A stretch of DNA of 64,000 bases, taken from positions 89,958 to 153,957 of the forward strand of contig JAINDK010000023.1 of assembly GCA_019931185.1 (NCBI GenBank), given 5' to 3'. Positions within the stretch are counted from its first letter, which is position 1, and every line of letters starts with the position of its first letter. Of this stretch, positions 1 to 11,877 are shown one piece after another. The position numbers and the translations under genes are program-made. The DNA is from Bryobacter sp. CoA8 C33. GTDB taxonomy: Bacteria > Acidobacteriota > Terriglobia > Bryobacterales > Bryobacteraceae. The notes beneath the pieces are model-generated. The model made no database searches, was not told the origin of the DNA, and saw nothing but the letters and a program-made list of their open reading frames with translations.

Positions 1-2172
1 GGAGCCAGTGATGACGGTGAAGGGGGTGCCGGAGCGGCCCACGAGTACGCTTGATAGGCGCCAGGAGCGGAGCCAGCGATGACGGGAAGAAATCTGGTAG
101 GTGAGATTAGCGGTGGCGGCGTGGGATTGGTGGAAAGCACTGGGAGCGCGAAGGTCACCCACCACATCATCCAGGGTCTGGGAGTGACCCTGGCTGGCAT
201 CATCGCCGGCGGCGATGCTGAGAAAAGAGGCGCCCGTATCGATCGCTTTAGAGAACCAGTAGGCGCCACTGAGAGTCCAACCGCGGGTGGTAGGCAAGGT
301 GTACTGGACTTTGCCCGCATCGTAGTAGGCGCGAGATAGGTTATCGACGGCGCGGTAGTCAAAATAGCGATTATCGGGGCGGCGATCATTGATGGTTGCT
401 GTGTTGACAGCAATGCCGGGAATGCGTTGGGCGCGGTTGGCGTACTGCATGTAGAGCAGCTTCCAGGTTCGGCTGCCGATGTAGGCGAATTCGAGGCGGC
501 CCAGATTCGCCGCCAGGGGACTCTGCCAATGGAGGGTGAATTGATGAGAGTAAGGAGTGGCGAGATGGCGGGGATAAGAAAAGACAATGGCGCGGCCATT
601 CGGCTCCAATACGATACCGCGCAAGAGATCGAGCAGAGGAGGCGCCTGATTTTCGATTTTCTGAAAAGCGGGGGGATTCCAGCGCAATTGAGAGAGCGTG
701 GCGGGAGGAATGTCGCCGAACTGGGTGGAGTAAGATGACCGCAAAACACCGGTACGGCGCGGCAGACGCCAAGCGAATCCGAAATTGGGAGCCAGGTTAT
801 TGCAGTCGCAAGCAAAAGGAATATCAGTGAGGGAGTTGACCTCATTGAGGCTCATTTGCGGCTGGTAGCGGAGGCCGAAGGCGAGATCGAAGGCGGGGTG
901 CAGGCGCCAATTGTCCTGGAAGAAGACAGAGGGCTCGTTGCGGCGGAAGCCGCGGGTGATTCCGCCGAGGCCGAAGGAGTAACGGTTGACGATACCAAGC
1001 CGGAAATTCGTGATGGCGTCGCGACCGAAGTCATTGCGGAAATAAATGTTGCCCCGGTTGGAGGAGACCTCCGCACCGTTGTACTGCAGGCGGGTAAATT
1101 CAAAGCCGGCCGAAAAAGTATGACGGTCGAGGCGGTGCTGAACGCGGAGGGCTTGGCGAAAGCGGTTGAAGACACGGTCGATGGGAATGGAGGAGCCGGG
1201 GCCGAGCTTGTCGAAGGCGGTGCCGATTTGCACCTGCGGACCAACAGCATTTGGCTCTGGAACGAGGAGTGTGGTGTTGCGGACGAAGCTGGAGGTGAAA
1301 TCGAGATTGGCGCGGGCGCTGGGTGTCCAGGTCCAAGTGAGCCGGGCGTCGTGGGACCTTGTGGTGGTGTCGGGATTCTGGCCGGCGACAAGTTGGAAGG
1401 CATCGACCTGCTGGCTGGTCCAGGATTGGCGCGCGGTGAAGCGGTGTTTGCCGCGGATGTGCTCAAGCCGAGGCGAGGCTGAGGTGGTATCGAGGCGCTG
1501 TGGAGCATTGGTATTGAGGGCGCGGGCTTCGATATCGGGGCGATTTGGGACCTGGTTGGGCCAAGCGGCAAGGAAGCGACTGATCACGGCGCAAATGGCA
1601 GGGTCGGGGGAAAGGCAGGAGCGCTCGGAGGCGAGCGGAACGAGGATGTTGCCGTTGACATAGCCGCCACGGATCTCGTCAGAGGCCTCGATAGTGAGAA
1701 AAGTTGATTTGTTCAAGGGAGTGAGGAGGCGGAATCCCGCGTGATTTTCGCGGGCAGGGAGGACAGAGCCGACCTGGAAGAAGCTGCGCGAGGAGAGCAG
1801 GGAATTGGAGTGAGTCCAGTACAAGCCGCCATGCAGGTTTTTTCCCGGGCGGGACGGAGCGAGGTGGGGAGGGTTGGAGGGGCTGACGCCGAATTCCGCG
1901 CCGAAGAATCGGCTGGCGGCGTGGAACTCGGTGATCGCCGTTGCCGTCATGCCGAAGCGGATGCCGGATTCTTTTTGTGCGTTATTGTCGATAGCGGTGA
2001 TGAAGATGTTTTCGTTGCGGCGCGACTCGCCGCTTTGGGTGTTGACACGCCCGAGTAGGTTAACAGGGGCGGACTCAGCGGCTGGTTTGGGCTCAGCCGG
2101 CTTGGGTGTGGGGGCGGGCTGTTGAGCCTCGGCTAGGACCCAAGGCGCAAGAACGAGGAGAAAGACCTTCAC
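1..2172 (-). CDS. Oar-like TonB-dependent receptor, 3' end cut by window edge
   Basis: Outer-membrane beta-barrel receptor of the TonB-dependent/Oar-like superfamily that would import a ligand using TonB energy; the ligand is unknown. The frame is open for 724 codons from a GTG to the window edge, so the C-terminal barrel is missing. Residues 1-16 (VKVFLLVLAPWVLAEA) look like a Sec signal peptide, followed by a Pro/Ala/Lys-rich linker to about residue 35. A plug-like part with RRNEN and IDNNAQKE follows, then barrel sequence with frequent aromatic residues. Unlike the receptor at 51663 it has no N-terminal carboxypeptidase-regulatory-like domain. GTG is chosen because an in-frame TAA lies 18 nt upstream and the signal peptide begins there; the nearest AGGAG is about 20 nt away, so initiation is uncertain. 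Confidence 0.85.
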   Translation of the reverse strand, partial: MKVFLLVLAPWVLAEAQQPAPTPKPAEPKPAAESAPVNLLGRVNTQSGESRRNENIFITAIDNNAQKESGIRFGMTATAITEFHAASRFFGAEFGVSPSNPPHLAPSRPGKNLHGGLYWTHSNSLLSSRSFFQVGSVLPARENHAGFRLLTPLNKSTFLTIEASDEIRGGYVNGNILVPLASERSCLSPDPAICAVISRFLAAWPNQVPNRPDIEARALNTNAPQRLDTTSASPRLEHIRGKHRFTARQSWTSQQVDAFQLVAGQNPDTTTRSHDARLTWTWTPSARANLDFTSSFVRNTTLLVPEPNAVGPQVQIGTAFDKLGPGSSIPIDRVFNRFRQALRVQHRLDRHTFSAGFEFTRLQYNGAEVSSNRGNIYFRNDFGRDAITNFRLGIVNRYSFGLGGITRGFRRNEPSVFFQDNWRLHPAFDLAFGLRYQPQMSLNEVNSLTDIPFACDCNNLAPNFGFAWRLPRRTGVLRSSYSTQFGDIPPATLSQLRWNPPAFQKIENQAPPLLDLLRGIVLEPNGRAIVFSYPRHLATPYSHQFTLHWQSPLAANLGRLEFAYIGSRTWKLLYMQYANRAQRIPGIAVNTATINDRRPDNRYFDYRAVDNLSRAYYDAGKVQYTLPTTRGWTLSGAYWFSKAIDTGASFLSIAAGDDASQGHSQTLDDVVGDLRAPSAFHQSHAATANLTYQISSRHRWLRSWRLSSVLVGRSGTPFTVITGS

Positions 2173-2226
2173 TGGATTGCAGTACCGTTAATCTCCTGAC
2201 GATATCGCAAACGGTTGGCTGAGCGG

Positions 2227-4257
2227 TCAGTCACGCTTCCAAATCTGAAAGAGATTGGAGTAGTCATCGGTCCAGGCGCGAAGTTCCGGACGGGGGGGGG
2301 CGGGCGCACCGGCGGATGAGACCAATGGAAGAGTGGAAATAGCTGTGCCGGGGCGGTAGACGAGGACCCAATCGGAGGAAAAGACCTGAGCATCATCAAT
2401 TTCTTCGTTATCGACCATGAGGGTGGAAAGCCCGAGGCTGGTGGCGATGCGTTCGACGACCGGCCCGAGGCGCAGGTGTTTGTTGGAGATGTGGACGGCG
2501 AGAACGCCATGGGGGGCCGACAGATGGCGAAAGTAAAGCTGGAAGGCTTCGCGCGTCAGCAGGTGGACGGGGATGGAATCGCCTGAGAACGCATCGACGG
2601 CGAGCACGTCAAAATTTTGGATGGGATCGCGTTCAAGCGAAAGACGGGCATCGCCCAGGACGACGTCACAGGTGCCGCGACAACCCTTGAGGAAGCGGAA
2701 CTCCGAGCGGGCGATGTCGAGCACCAGCGGATTGATTTCATAAATGCGGTAGTAATCTCCTTTGCGGGCATAGGAAGTGAGCGTGCCGGTACCGAGTCCA
2801 ATCAAGCCGACGCGATGGCCCATGTGCCAAGTGTTGGCGATGGCGAGACCGACGCCGGAGGTGGGACCGTAGTAGGTGGTGGGGAGCAGATAACGATCAT
2901 CGCTGAGAAATTGCAGGCCATGATTGATGGTGCCGTGGATCAGAGTTCGGGTCCAAGTCTCCCGGTCGGCCCCTTCGGTGGAATCCTGAACGCGGAGAGA
3001 ACCGTAATAATTGCGAACGATGACGCGGCAGTGCTCCGTCGTGGCACGAATCTCGACAACGGCAAGAACGACAGCGCCGACGGAAGCGGCTGTCCAGAGA
3101 ACATCACTGGCCCAATGGGCGCGGTAAAGCAGCATGAGGGCGGCGAAGCTGAATAGAGCCAGGGCGATGTAGAGTTCAAAATAGCCGGTGAGGGCGATTG
3201 GGGCGAGGATGGAGATGAGAAAGCCGCCGATGGCGCCGCCGACCGACATCATCAGGAAAAAACTGGTGAGATAGCCTGGATGCGGTTTGCGGCGGGCCAG
3301 TTCCCCATGGCAGAAAGTACAAAAGACGAGGAGAGAAACAGCGGCGGCGCCAAGTTGATAGTGGAGCTTGGTATCGGAATCCGATTTGTAGATACCAAAG
3401 AGCAAGGCGGCAAGCAGGATCGGTGTGACGATGCGGAAGAGCAGGGGACGATAGAACCGGTCGGAATCAAAGACCAGGATGAAGCTGAGCAGGTACATGG
3501 AGAGGGGGATGACCCAAAGAAAAGGAATCGATGCGACATTCTGGACCAGGTGATTGGTGAAGGCGAGGAAGAGCATCGAGGGGAGAGCGGCGAGAGTAAT
3601 CCAAGTCAGGTAGTCTTTAGCCGTTGGTGGTGCAGGGACACCAAGGTAGGGAAGGCTATTGGGTTGGGTGGGGGCATCTGAACGAGTCGCCTGCCAGGCC
3701 GTGTAAACGCAGAAGAGACCGAAGGCGGCAAAGGCGCCATGCCAGCTATAGGCCTGTAGGCGGGCCGGCAGGAAAGGCTCAATGCCAATTGGGTAGGCGA
3801 GCAGGGCGAGCAGACTAGCGAGATTGGAGAGGGCAAACAGGCGGTAAGGGGGTGCGGATTGGTGCACGCGGGAGTACCAAGCCTGAAGTAGAGGACTAGT
3901 GGAGGAGAGCAGGAAGTAAGGCAGGCCGATGCTGACAGTCAAAACGGCGAGGATGGGGAGAATGGGCGCGGAGTCCCCCGCGGGCTTGAGCCAATCGGGT
4001 GGGAGCGAGGGGGTAAAAAGGACGGCAAGGGCGAGAAGCGTCGAGTGGAGCAGAAACTGCTGACGGGAGTTCAAGCGACGGATGGTCCAGTGGGCATAGG
4101 CGTAGCCGGCGAGCAGGAGGATCTGGAAAAAGAGCATGCAAGTGTTCCAGACAACGGCGGAACCTCCGAACCAGGGAAGGATGAGTTTGGCGATAAGGGG
4201 CTGGACGAGGAAGAGAAGGAAAGCGCTAAGAAATACAGTTGCGGCGTAAATGGCCAT
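2227..4257 (-). CDS. Membrane-fused spermidine synthase-like protein
   Basis: 676-residue protein. About 480 N-terminal residues are dominated by hydrophobic membrane segments (the first is residues 3-22). They are followed by a cytosolic spermidine/spermine synthase-like Rossmann domain: the SAM-type glycine loop GLGTGT is near residue 487, an acidic residue follows in YEINP, then GDARLSLE and VDAFSGDSIPVHLLT. This matches the 'fused MFS/spermidine synthase' family, whose substrate is mostly unknown; aminopropyl transfer is inference only. The genome also encodes arginine decarboxylase (31542), so polyamine chemistry is plausible. It lies 25 nt downstream of the PLP enzyme at 4283 on the same strand and may be co-transcribed. 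I see no clear ribosome-binding site before the ATG. Confidence 0.85.
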   Translation of the reverse strand: MAIYAATVFLSAFLLFLVQPLIAKLILPWFGGSAVVWNTCMLFFQILLLAGYAYAHWTIRRLNSRQQFLLHSTLLALAVLFTPSLPPDWLKPAGDSAPILPILAVLTVSIGLPYFLLSSTSPLLQAWYSRVHQSAPPYRLFALSNLASLLALLAYPIGIEPFLPARLQAYSWHGAFAAFGLFCVYTAWQATRSDAPTQPNSLPYLGVPAPPTAKDYLTWITLAALPSMLFLAFTNHLVQNVASIPFLWVIPLSMYLLSFILVFDSDRFYRPLLFRIVTPILLAALLFGIYKSDSDTKLHYQLGAAAVSLLVFCTFCHGELARRKPHPGYLTSFFLMMSVGGAIGGFLISILAPIALTGYFELYIALALFSFAALMLLYRAHWASDVLWTAASVGAVVLAVVEIRATTEHCRVIVRNYYGSLRVQDSTEGADRETWTRTLIHGTINHGLQFLSDDRYLLPTTYYGPTSGVGLAIANTWHMGHRVGLIGLGTGTLTSYARKGDYYRIYEINPLVLDIARSEFRFLKGCRGTCDVVLGDARLSLERDPIQNFDVLAVDAFSGDSIPVHLLTREAFQLYFRHLSAPHGVLAVHISNKHLRLGPVVERIATSLGLSTLMVDNEEIDDAQVFSSDWVLVYRPGTAISTLPLVSSAGAPAPPRPELRAWTDDYSNLFQIWKRD

Positions 4258-4282
4258 TGTCGCTTATGGTAACCGGAATTTC

Positions 4283-5470
4283 CTAGGGAGCGGCAAGAGC
4301 CTGGTCGAGATCGGCGAGAATATCGCTGATGTCTTCAATGCCGACTGAGAGACGCACGAGGTTGTCGTGGATTCCGAGCCGGGCGCGTTGGCGTGGTGGG
4401 ATGTCGCGGTGGGAGGCGATGGCGGGATAGAGCGCCATGGTGTGGACGTCACCGAGGCTCGTGGCGGGAACGATCATGCGGAGGCGATCGAAGAAAGCGA
4501 AGACGGCTTGGCGATCAGCATCGCGAATTTCGAAAGAAACCATGGCGCCGAATTGGCCGGCGGGAAGGAGCCGGGCCGTGGTTTCGCGGTCGGGATGATG
4601 ATCGAGGCCCGGGAAGTATACGGCTTCGACGGCTGGATGTGTGAGCAGGTGCCGCGCGACGTGGATTGCATTTTGGTTCTGGCGCTCGAAGCGAAGCGGG
4701 AAGGTCTTGATGCCGCGCATAGTGAGGTAGCACTCGAAGGGGCCGAGGATGGGGCCATAGATGCGGGAAAGAGCGCGGACGGGCTCAAAGTGTGCTGAGT
4801 CGCAACTGACGATTCCGCCGATGACATCGCCATGGCCGGAGAGATATTTCGTGGCGCTGCTGAGGGAAATGTGGGCGCCGAGTTCCAGAGGGCGCACCAG
4901 AGCGGGTGTGGCGAAAGTGTTATCAACGATCAGACAGGCGCCGGCGGCATTGGCCAGTTCCGCGATGCGGTCGATCTGACCAACGCGCAGTAAGGGATTG
5001 GAGATGGATTCCATCAGGATGACGCCGGGCTTTTCGTTTTCAATCGCCGCGGCAACGGCGTCGAGATTGGTGATGTCGACGAAGCTGGAGGTTGTGCCGA
5101 AAGGCTCAAAGACCTGCTCCAGCAGCTTCACCGTTGCGCCGTAGAGAGCATTGGCTGCAAGGACATGCTTGCGGCGATCGACGAGAGCGGCGGTGATGGC
5201 GATCTGCAGTGCGCTCATGCCGGAGGCGGTGGCGAGGCTGCCGTGGGCGCCTTCGAGATCGGAGACGAGTTCTTCGAGGGCGGCGTTTGAGGGATTGTCG
5301 TAGCGGGAGTAAGCGTAGCCCTCGAGTTCCTTGGCAAAGACTTTGTCGATCGATTCGAGGGAATCGTAAAAGAAACTTGCGGCTGTATGGATCGGGGTCG
5401 TAACCGGGATGGGACGGCCCGGGATGCGCTTGCGGTCACCGGAGTGAACCGCTTTAGAATGAATTTTCAT
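4283..5470 (-). CDS. Cys/Met-metabolism PLP-dependent enzyme (cystathionine gamma-synthase/methionine gamma-lyase family)
   Basis: 395-residue fold-type I PLP enzyme of transsulfuration. YSRYDNPS (residues 54-61) binds the cofactor phosphate from the partner subunit; SGMSALQ (83-89) and DNTFATP (183-189) are family motifs; the PLP lysine is K208 in SSATKYLSGHGD. Family members act on O-acyl-homoserine, cystathionine or methionine, and sequence alone does not separate them. The ATG at 5470 starts MKIHSK, the usual family N-terminus; longer in-frame extensions into the divergent gene are unlikely. It is divergent from a small membrane-protein gene, with a 26-bp gap. Cytosolic. Confidence 0.88.
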   Translation of the reverse strand: MKIHSKAVHSGDRKRIPGRPIPVTTPIHTAASFFYDSLESIDKVFAKELEGYAYSRYDNPSNAALEELVSDLEGAHGSLATASGMSALQIAITAALVDRRKHVLAANALYGATVKLLEQVFEPFGTTSSFVDITNLDAVAAAIENEKPGVILMESISNPLLRVGQIDRIAELANAAGACLIVDNTFATPALVRPLELGAHISLSSATKYLSGHGDVIGGIVSCDSAHFEPVRALSRIYGPILGPFECYLTMRGIKTFPLRFERQNQNAIHVARHLLTHPAVEAVYFPGLDHHPDRETTARLLPAGQFGAMVSFEIRDADRQAVFAFFDRLRMIVPATSLGDVHTMALYPAIASHRDIPPRQRARLGIHDNLVRLSVGIEDISDILADLDQALAAP

Positions 5471-5496
5471 TGATTCTGCTCGCGAAGGGAGTAAAT

Positions 5497-5781
5497 GTGC
5501 GCGGACTACTGGACTGGCGGGCGCCGATCTGGGCCCAGGCGATCGTGTCGACGCTATCGCTGCTGGTAGCGGTGATGCGGGTAATGGGTTCGTTTCGGCG
5601 GAGGGGCCTGGCCGACATTTCTTTGTTGCTCGTATCCGGGGCGTTGTTGATCGCAGTTGCGTACAGCGGACTGCGGGCGATGCGCACGGGCCGCAGCGAC
5701 TGGGGCTGGGGAGCGGTGATGGGATATGGCGTATTTGGGGCGGTGCTGCTGGGCATGGGGCTGTTGCTGGCAAGCCGTTAG
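5497..5781 (+). CDS. Small membrane protein of unknown function
   Basis: 94 residues with three hydrophobic stretches: about residues 12-28, 41-56 and 72-91. They are separated by basic turns (RRRG, RTGRSDWGWG), so a three-helix inner-membrane protein is likely. GTG at 5497 is preferred over upstream TTG codons because GAAGGGA at 5484-5490 gives a good ribosome-binding site at 6 nt spacing. It is squeezed between a divergent PLP-enzyme gene and convergent cysS, whose stop lies 1 nt away. I do not recognise the family. The hydrophobic pattern and the ribosome-binding site are the only support, so it could be a chance frame. Confidence 0.5.
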   Translation: MRGLLDWRAPIWAQAIVSTLSLLVAVMRVMGSFRRRGLADISLLLVSGALLIAVAYSGLRAMRTGRSDWGWGAVMGYGVFGAVLLGMGLLLASR

Positions 5782-5782
5782 G

Positions 5783-7183
5783 CTATTTGCGTTTCCAGCG
5801 AACTCCGTCCTTGGTGTCTTCAAGGATAATGCCAGCCTCGAGCAATTGGTTACGAATATCGTCGGCCCGCGAGAATTGTTTGGCTTTTTTCGCGGCCGTG
5901 CGCTCGGCGATGAGAGCTTCGATGGAGGAGTCGTCGAGGAGGCCAGCGGTCATAGTTGGTTCGAGGACGGCGAAGACCTGATCAAAGCGGGCCAGCAACT
6001 GAAGCGCTTCGGCTCGGTTGCCAGCAACGAATACGCCCTGGTCGAGCAAGGTGTTGGTTTCGCGCACGTACTCGAAAACCGCAGCCAGAGCTTCGGCGGT
6101 ATTGAGGTCATCGTCCATGGCGGCTTCGAATTTATGGAGTGCGAAGCGGCTCAGTTCGCTGATGGACTCGTTGAGGCCATCGCTGAGCCGGCCGGATTGA
6201 AGGCGCAATTTGTAGTTGCGGAGGCGCTCGATCGAGCTTTGCGCCCCTTTGAGGGAGTCGAGCGTGAAGTTGAGTTTCTTGCGGTAGGGCACGCTCATGA
6301 GAACGAAGCGGAGGGCCTCGGGGCTGTAACCCATGTCGATCAGTTCGCGCAGCGTATAGATGTTGCCGAGACTCTTCGACATTTTTTGCATGTCGACATG
6401 GAGGTGTTCGCAGTGCAGCCAGAAGCGGGCGAACGGCTTGCCCGTGGCGGCTTCGGATTGGGCGATTTCGTTTTCGTGGTGGGGGAAGGCGAGATCGACG
6501 CCGCCGGTGTGGATATCGAGAGTGTCGCCGAGATACTTCATGGCCATCGCGGAGCACTCGATATGCCAGCCGGGGCGGCCGGCGCCAAAGGGAGCGTCCC
6601 AGCACGGTTCGGCGCCCTTTCTTTGTTTCCACAGTACGAAATCGCGGGCATCGTCCTTGTCGTACTCGTCGTTGTCGACGCGGGCCCCGGCCTGGATGCC
6701 GCTAAAGTCATGATGGGAGAGCTTGCCGTAGGAGGGAAATTTGCTGATGCGATAATAGACGCTGCCGTCGGACTCGTAGGTAAATCCCTTTTGCGCAAGC
6801 GTGGAAATCAGATCCACCATTTCCTGGATATGCTCGGTGGCGCGGACGATGCGTTCGGGTTTCTCGAGTCGCATGGTGGCCATGTCCTCAAGAAAAAACT
6901 GTTCGTATTTGCGGGTGTACTGCTCCATGGGTACGCCCAACTCCATCGATTTACGGATGATCTTGTCCTCGACATCGGTGATGTTCATGACATGCTCGAG
7001 GAGGAAGCCGCGGTAGCGCAGCCAGCGGCGTAGAGTGTCGTTGAAGGTAAAGGTGCGGAGGTTGCCGATGTGGGCGTAATTGTAGACGGTGGGCCCGCAG
7101 GAATACATGCGGACCGTGTTGCCGTTGGCGGGAGAAAAAGGTTCGACCTTGAGGGTCAGTGTGTTGTAGAGGCGGAGGCCCAT
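5783..7183 (-). CDS. cysS: Cysteinyl-tRNA synthetase
   Basis: Class I aminoacyl-tRNA synthetase charging tRNA-Cys in the cytosol; 466 residues, the normal length. Zinc and active-site residues are visible: C29 in CGPTVY, C210 in HIECSAM, H235/H236 and E239 in HHENE. The HIGH motif appears as HIGN (38-41), and the KMSKS loop is at 267-271 followed by LGN. The ATG at 7183 (MGLRLYN) fits the family; upstream in-frame starts would add 41 low-complexity residues overlapping the neighbouring gene. It begins 17 nt after the stop of the membrane/SRPBCC gene and is probably co-transcribed with it. It is convergent with the small membrane protein at a 1-nt gap. Confidence 0.97.
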   Translation of the reverse strand: MGLRLYNTLTLKVEPFSPANGNTVRMYSCGPTVYNYAHIGNLRTFTFNDTLRRWLRYRGFLLEHVMNITDVEDKIIRKSMELGVPMEQYTRKYEQFFLEDMATMRLEKPERIVRATEHIQEMVDLISTLAQKGFTYESDGSVYYRISKFPSYGKLSHHDFSGIQAGARVDNDEYDKDDARDFVLWKQRKGAEPCWDAPFGAGRPGWHIECSAMAMKYLGDTLDIHTGGVDLAFPHHENEIAQSEAATGKPFARFWLHCEHLHVDMQKMSKSLGNIYTLRELIDMGYSPEALRFVLMSVPYRKKLNFTLDSLKGAQSSIERLRNYKLRLQSGRLSDGLNESISELSRFALHKFEAAMDDDLNTAEALAAVFEYVRETNTLLDQGVFVAGNRAEALQLLARFDQVFAVLEPTMTAGLLDDSSIEALIAERTAAKKAKQFSRADDIRNQLLEAGIILEDTKDGVRWKRK

Positions 7184-7200
7184 GAGCGGGAATGAAACTT

Positions 7201-9719
<2,519 letters not shown>

Positions 9720-9762
9720 GAAAAGACTGTAGAATCTTTAGGAAGATCCCGGAACCAACAAC

Positions 9763-10086
9763 GTGACACCCATTGCCCTGATATTGCAGGCCGCCCCGAA
9801 TCAACTGCTCGGACTCTTGCCCATTGTGGCGATGTTCGGCATCATGTATTTTCTAGTGATTTTGCCCGCGCAGAAACAGCGGAGGCAGATGAAAGAGATG
9901 CTGGCGGGTCTGAAGAACGGGGACGAAATCGTGACCAATGGCGGCATCATAGGCACGATTTTTGCGATGAACGAAGAGGATCAGACGATCGTAATCCGCG
10001 TCAAGCCAGACGGCGTGAAGCTGCGACTGGCGCGGCAGAGCGTTGCCAGCGTGCTGAACCCGGAAGGTGGAGCCGCCTCGAAATAG
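9763..10086 (+). CDS. yajC: Preprotein translocase accessory subunit YajC
   Basis: 107-residue single-span protein of the SecDF-YajC complex, which assists SecYEG in export and membrane insertion. The membrane helix spans about residues 15-35 (LLGLLPIVAMFGIMYFLVI), followed by the family motif LPAQKQRRQMKEM and a small cytoplasmic domain (LKNGDEIVTNGGIIGTI). GTG start at 9763 with GGAA 8 nt upstream. A TAGAAT hexamer at 9730-9735 could be the -10 of a promoter for the yajC-secDF operon. Gene order tgt-yajC-secD-secF supports the assignment. Confidence 0.95.
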   Translation: MTPIALILQAAPNQLLGLLPIVAMFGIMYFLVILPAQKQRRQMKEMLAGLKNGDEIVTNGGIIGTIFAMNEEDQTIVIRVKPDGVKLRLARQSVASVLNPEGGAASK

Positions 10087-10143
10087 GGCCGCCGGAGCCG
10101 GTACAGAAAGTCCGGCAGGAATTTAAGCAGGAAGGTTTTCGTA

Positions 10144-11754
10144 ATGGATAGAAGTTTGTGGATCAAGATTGCGTCGATTCTTGGCGTGACCTTGGTATGT
10201 CTCTACGGCATTATCGGCATTCCCAAGAATCAGCGTGAATTGGTGGACAATTTCAACAACAATATCAAGCTCGGTCTCGATCTGAGGGGCGGAAGTCAAC
10301 TGGTGCTGCAGGTGCAGGTGCAGGATGCTTTCAAGGCCGAAGCCGATCAGTTGATGGATCGCCTCAAGACCGAACTGCGGACCGCCAGTATCGACTATGG
10401 CTCCTTTGACCGCAACGAGCCGGGTTCCATCGAGGACGCCGACAAGATTGAAATCATTGGCAAAGGCATACCGATTGCCAAGGCGGGAGAGTTTCGCCGC
10501 CTGATCGGGGAACGGTTTCCGGAATGGAATGTGACGAGTACCTCGAGCAGCGACTACAAGATGACGCTGAAGCCGACGTCGGCGTTGGAGTTGCGGAAGA
10601 AGACGGTAGCCAGCGCCATCCGCACAATCGAAAGCCGCATCGACGGCCTGGGGCTGGCGGAAGCGAGCGTGCAGCAGCGCGGGGCGGCAGAGACAGAGCC
10701 GGAAATCCTCGTGCAGATGCCCGGAGTGGACGATCCGGCGCGCATCAAGCAAATTCTGCAAACGGCGGCGCTGCTGGAACTCTATCAGGTAGAGGAAGGA
10801 CCCTTTCCATCGCGGGAGCAGATGCTCAATCAGTTCAATGGAATCCTGCCGCCAGGCACGAAGGCTGTGCGGGGCATGGGTACGCAGGAGAGTTGGTTTT
10901 TGTTGAAGCGAGCGCCGGTGATCACCGGGCGCGACCTGCGGGATTCGCGCTCGGCGCAGGACCCCATGAATAATGGCTGGGTCACGACATTCGTGCTGAG
11001 CCAGGACGCGGCGGGACGATTCGGCCGATTCACGGAAGCCAATATCAACAAGCGTCTGGCGATCGTGCTGGACGGGCAGGTGCGGAGCGCGCCGACGATC
11101 CAGAACAAGATTTCCGACAACGGGCAGATCACCGGCGCGGCGACGCAGCAGGAAGCGAATGACCTCGCGTTGGTGCTGCGGGCGGGTTCGCTGCCGGCGA
11201 GCGTTGTGTACCTCGAGGAGCGCACGGTCGGACCCTCGCTTGGTGCGGATTCGATCCGCGAAGGTCTGGTGAGCGGCACCGTCGGACTGGCCGCCGTGGT
11301 GCTCGTGATGCTGGTCTATTACAAGAAGGCGGGAATCAATGCGACCGTAGCGCTGATTTTGAATGCGATCATTCTGATTGCAATTCTGGCGTTCGCGGGC
11401 GCTACCCTGACTTTGCCAGGCATTGCCGGTATCGTGCTGACCATCGGCATGGCCGTTGACTCCAATGTACTGATCTTTGAGCGGATCCGTGAGGAGCTAA
11501 GCGGAGGTAAAGCGGTTCGGGCCGCGATCGATGCGGGCTTTTCGCGAGCGTTTTTAACCATCATCGATACGCACGTAACGGCCGTGGTTTCAAGCGCATT
11601 TTTGTTCATCTTCGGAACGACCAATGTGAAAGGCTTCGCCGTGACGCTGATCATCGGTTTGCTGGCGAATGTCTTCACCGCCGTGTTTGTGTCGAAGGTG
11701 ATCTTCGATTGGGAACTGAGCGGCAACAAGAAGCTAACGACCCTGAGCATCTAG
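10144..11754 (+). CDS. secD: Protein translocase subunit SecD
   Basis: 536-residue inner-membrane RND-type protein that uses the proton gradient to finish Sec export on the periplasmic side. It has one N-terminal helix (about 5-25), then LGLDLRGGSQLVLQV (the D1/D2 motif of SecD), a large periplasmic domain with ESRIDGLGLAEASVQQRG, and five C-terminal helices starting near residue 375. TM motifs GMAVDSNVLIFERIREEL and ANVFTAVFVSKVIFD are conserved. AGGAAGG lies 7-8 nt before the ATG. It stands between yajC and secF. Confidence 0.97.
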   Translation: MDRSLWIKIASILGVTLVCLYGIIGIPKNQRELVDNFNNNIKLGLDLRGGSQLVLQVQVQDAFKAEADQLMDRLKTELRTASIDYGSFDRNEPGSIEDADKIEIIGKGIPIAKAGEFRRLIGERFPEWNVTSTSSSDYKMTLKPTSALELRKKTVASAIRTIESRIDGLGLAEASVQQRGAAETEPEILVQMPGVDDPARIKQILQTAALLELYQVEEGPFPSREQMLNQFNGILPPGTKAVRGMGTQESWFLLKRAPVITGRDLRDSRSAQDPMNNGWVTTFVLSQDAAGRFGRFTEANINKRLAIVLDGQVRSAPTIQNKISDNGQITGAATQQEANDLALVLRAGSLPASVVYLEERTVGPSLGADSIREGLVSGTVGLAAVVLVMLVYYKKAGINATVALILNAIILIAILAFAGATLTLPGIAGIVLTIGMAVDSNVLIFERIREELSGGKAVRAAIDAGFSRAFLTIIDTHVTAVVSSAFLFIFGTTNVKGFAVTLIIGLLANVFTAVFVSKVIFDWELSGNKKLTTLSI

Positions 11755-11877
11755 CTCGGTACAAGAATTGAAAGAAAGTCTCTCGCCGTTAAGCGGTACG
11801 ATTTCTCCTTCCGGCGGGAACCAGAAAGGAATTGCCGGTGTCCAAACCGCTTGGGCATCGGGCAAAACTCAGGCAGC

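Noticed and set aside
5726..7033. A 435-codon frame antisense to cysS
   Set aside because: Mirror of conserved synthetase codons; no independent features.
11755..11877. The 123-nt secD-secF gap as a possible riboswitch
   Set aside because: I could match it to no known aptamer core and found no convincing terminator or anti-terminator; may simply be spacer.
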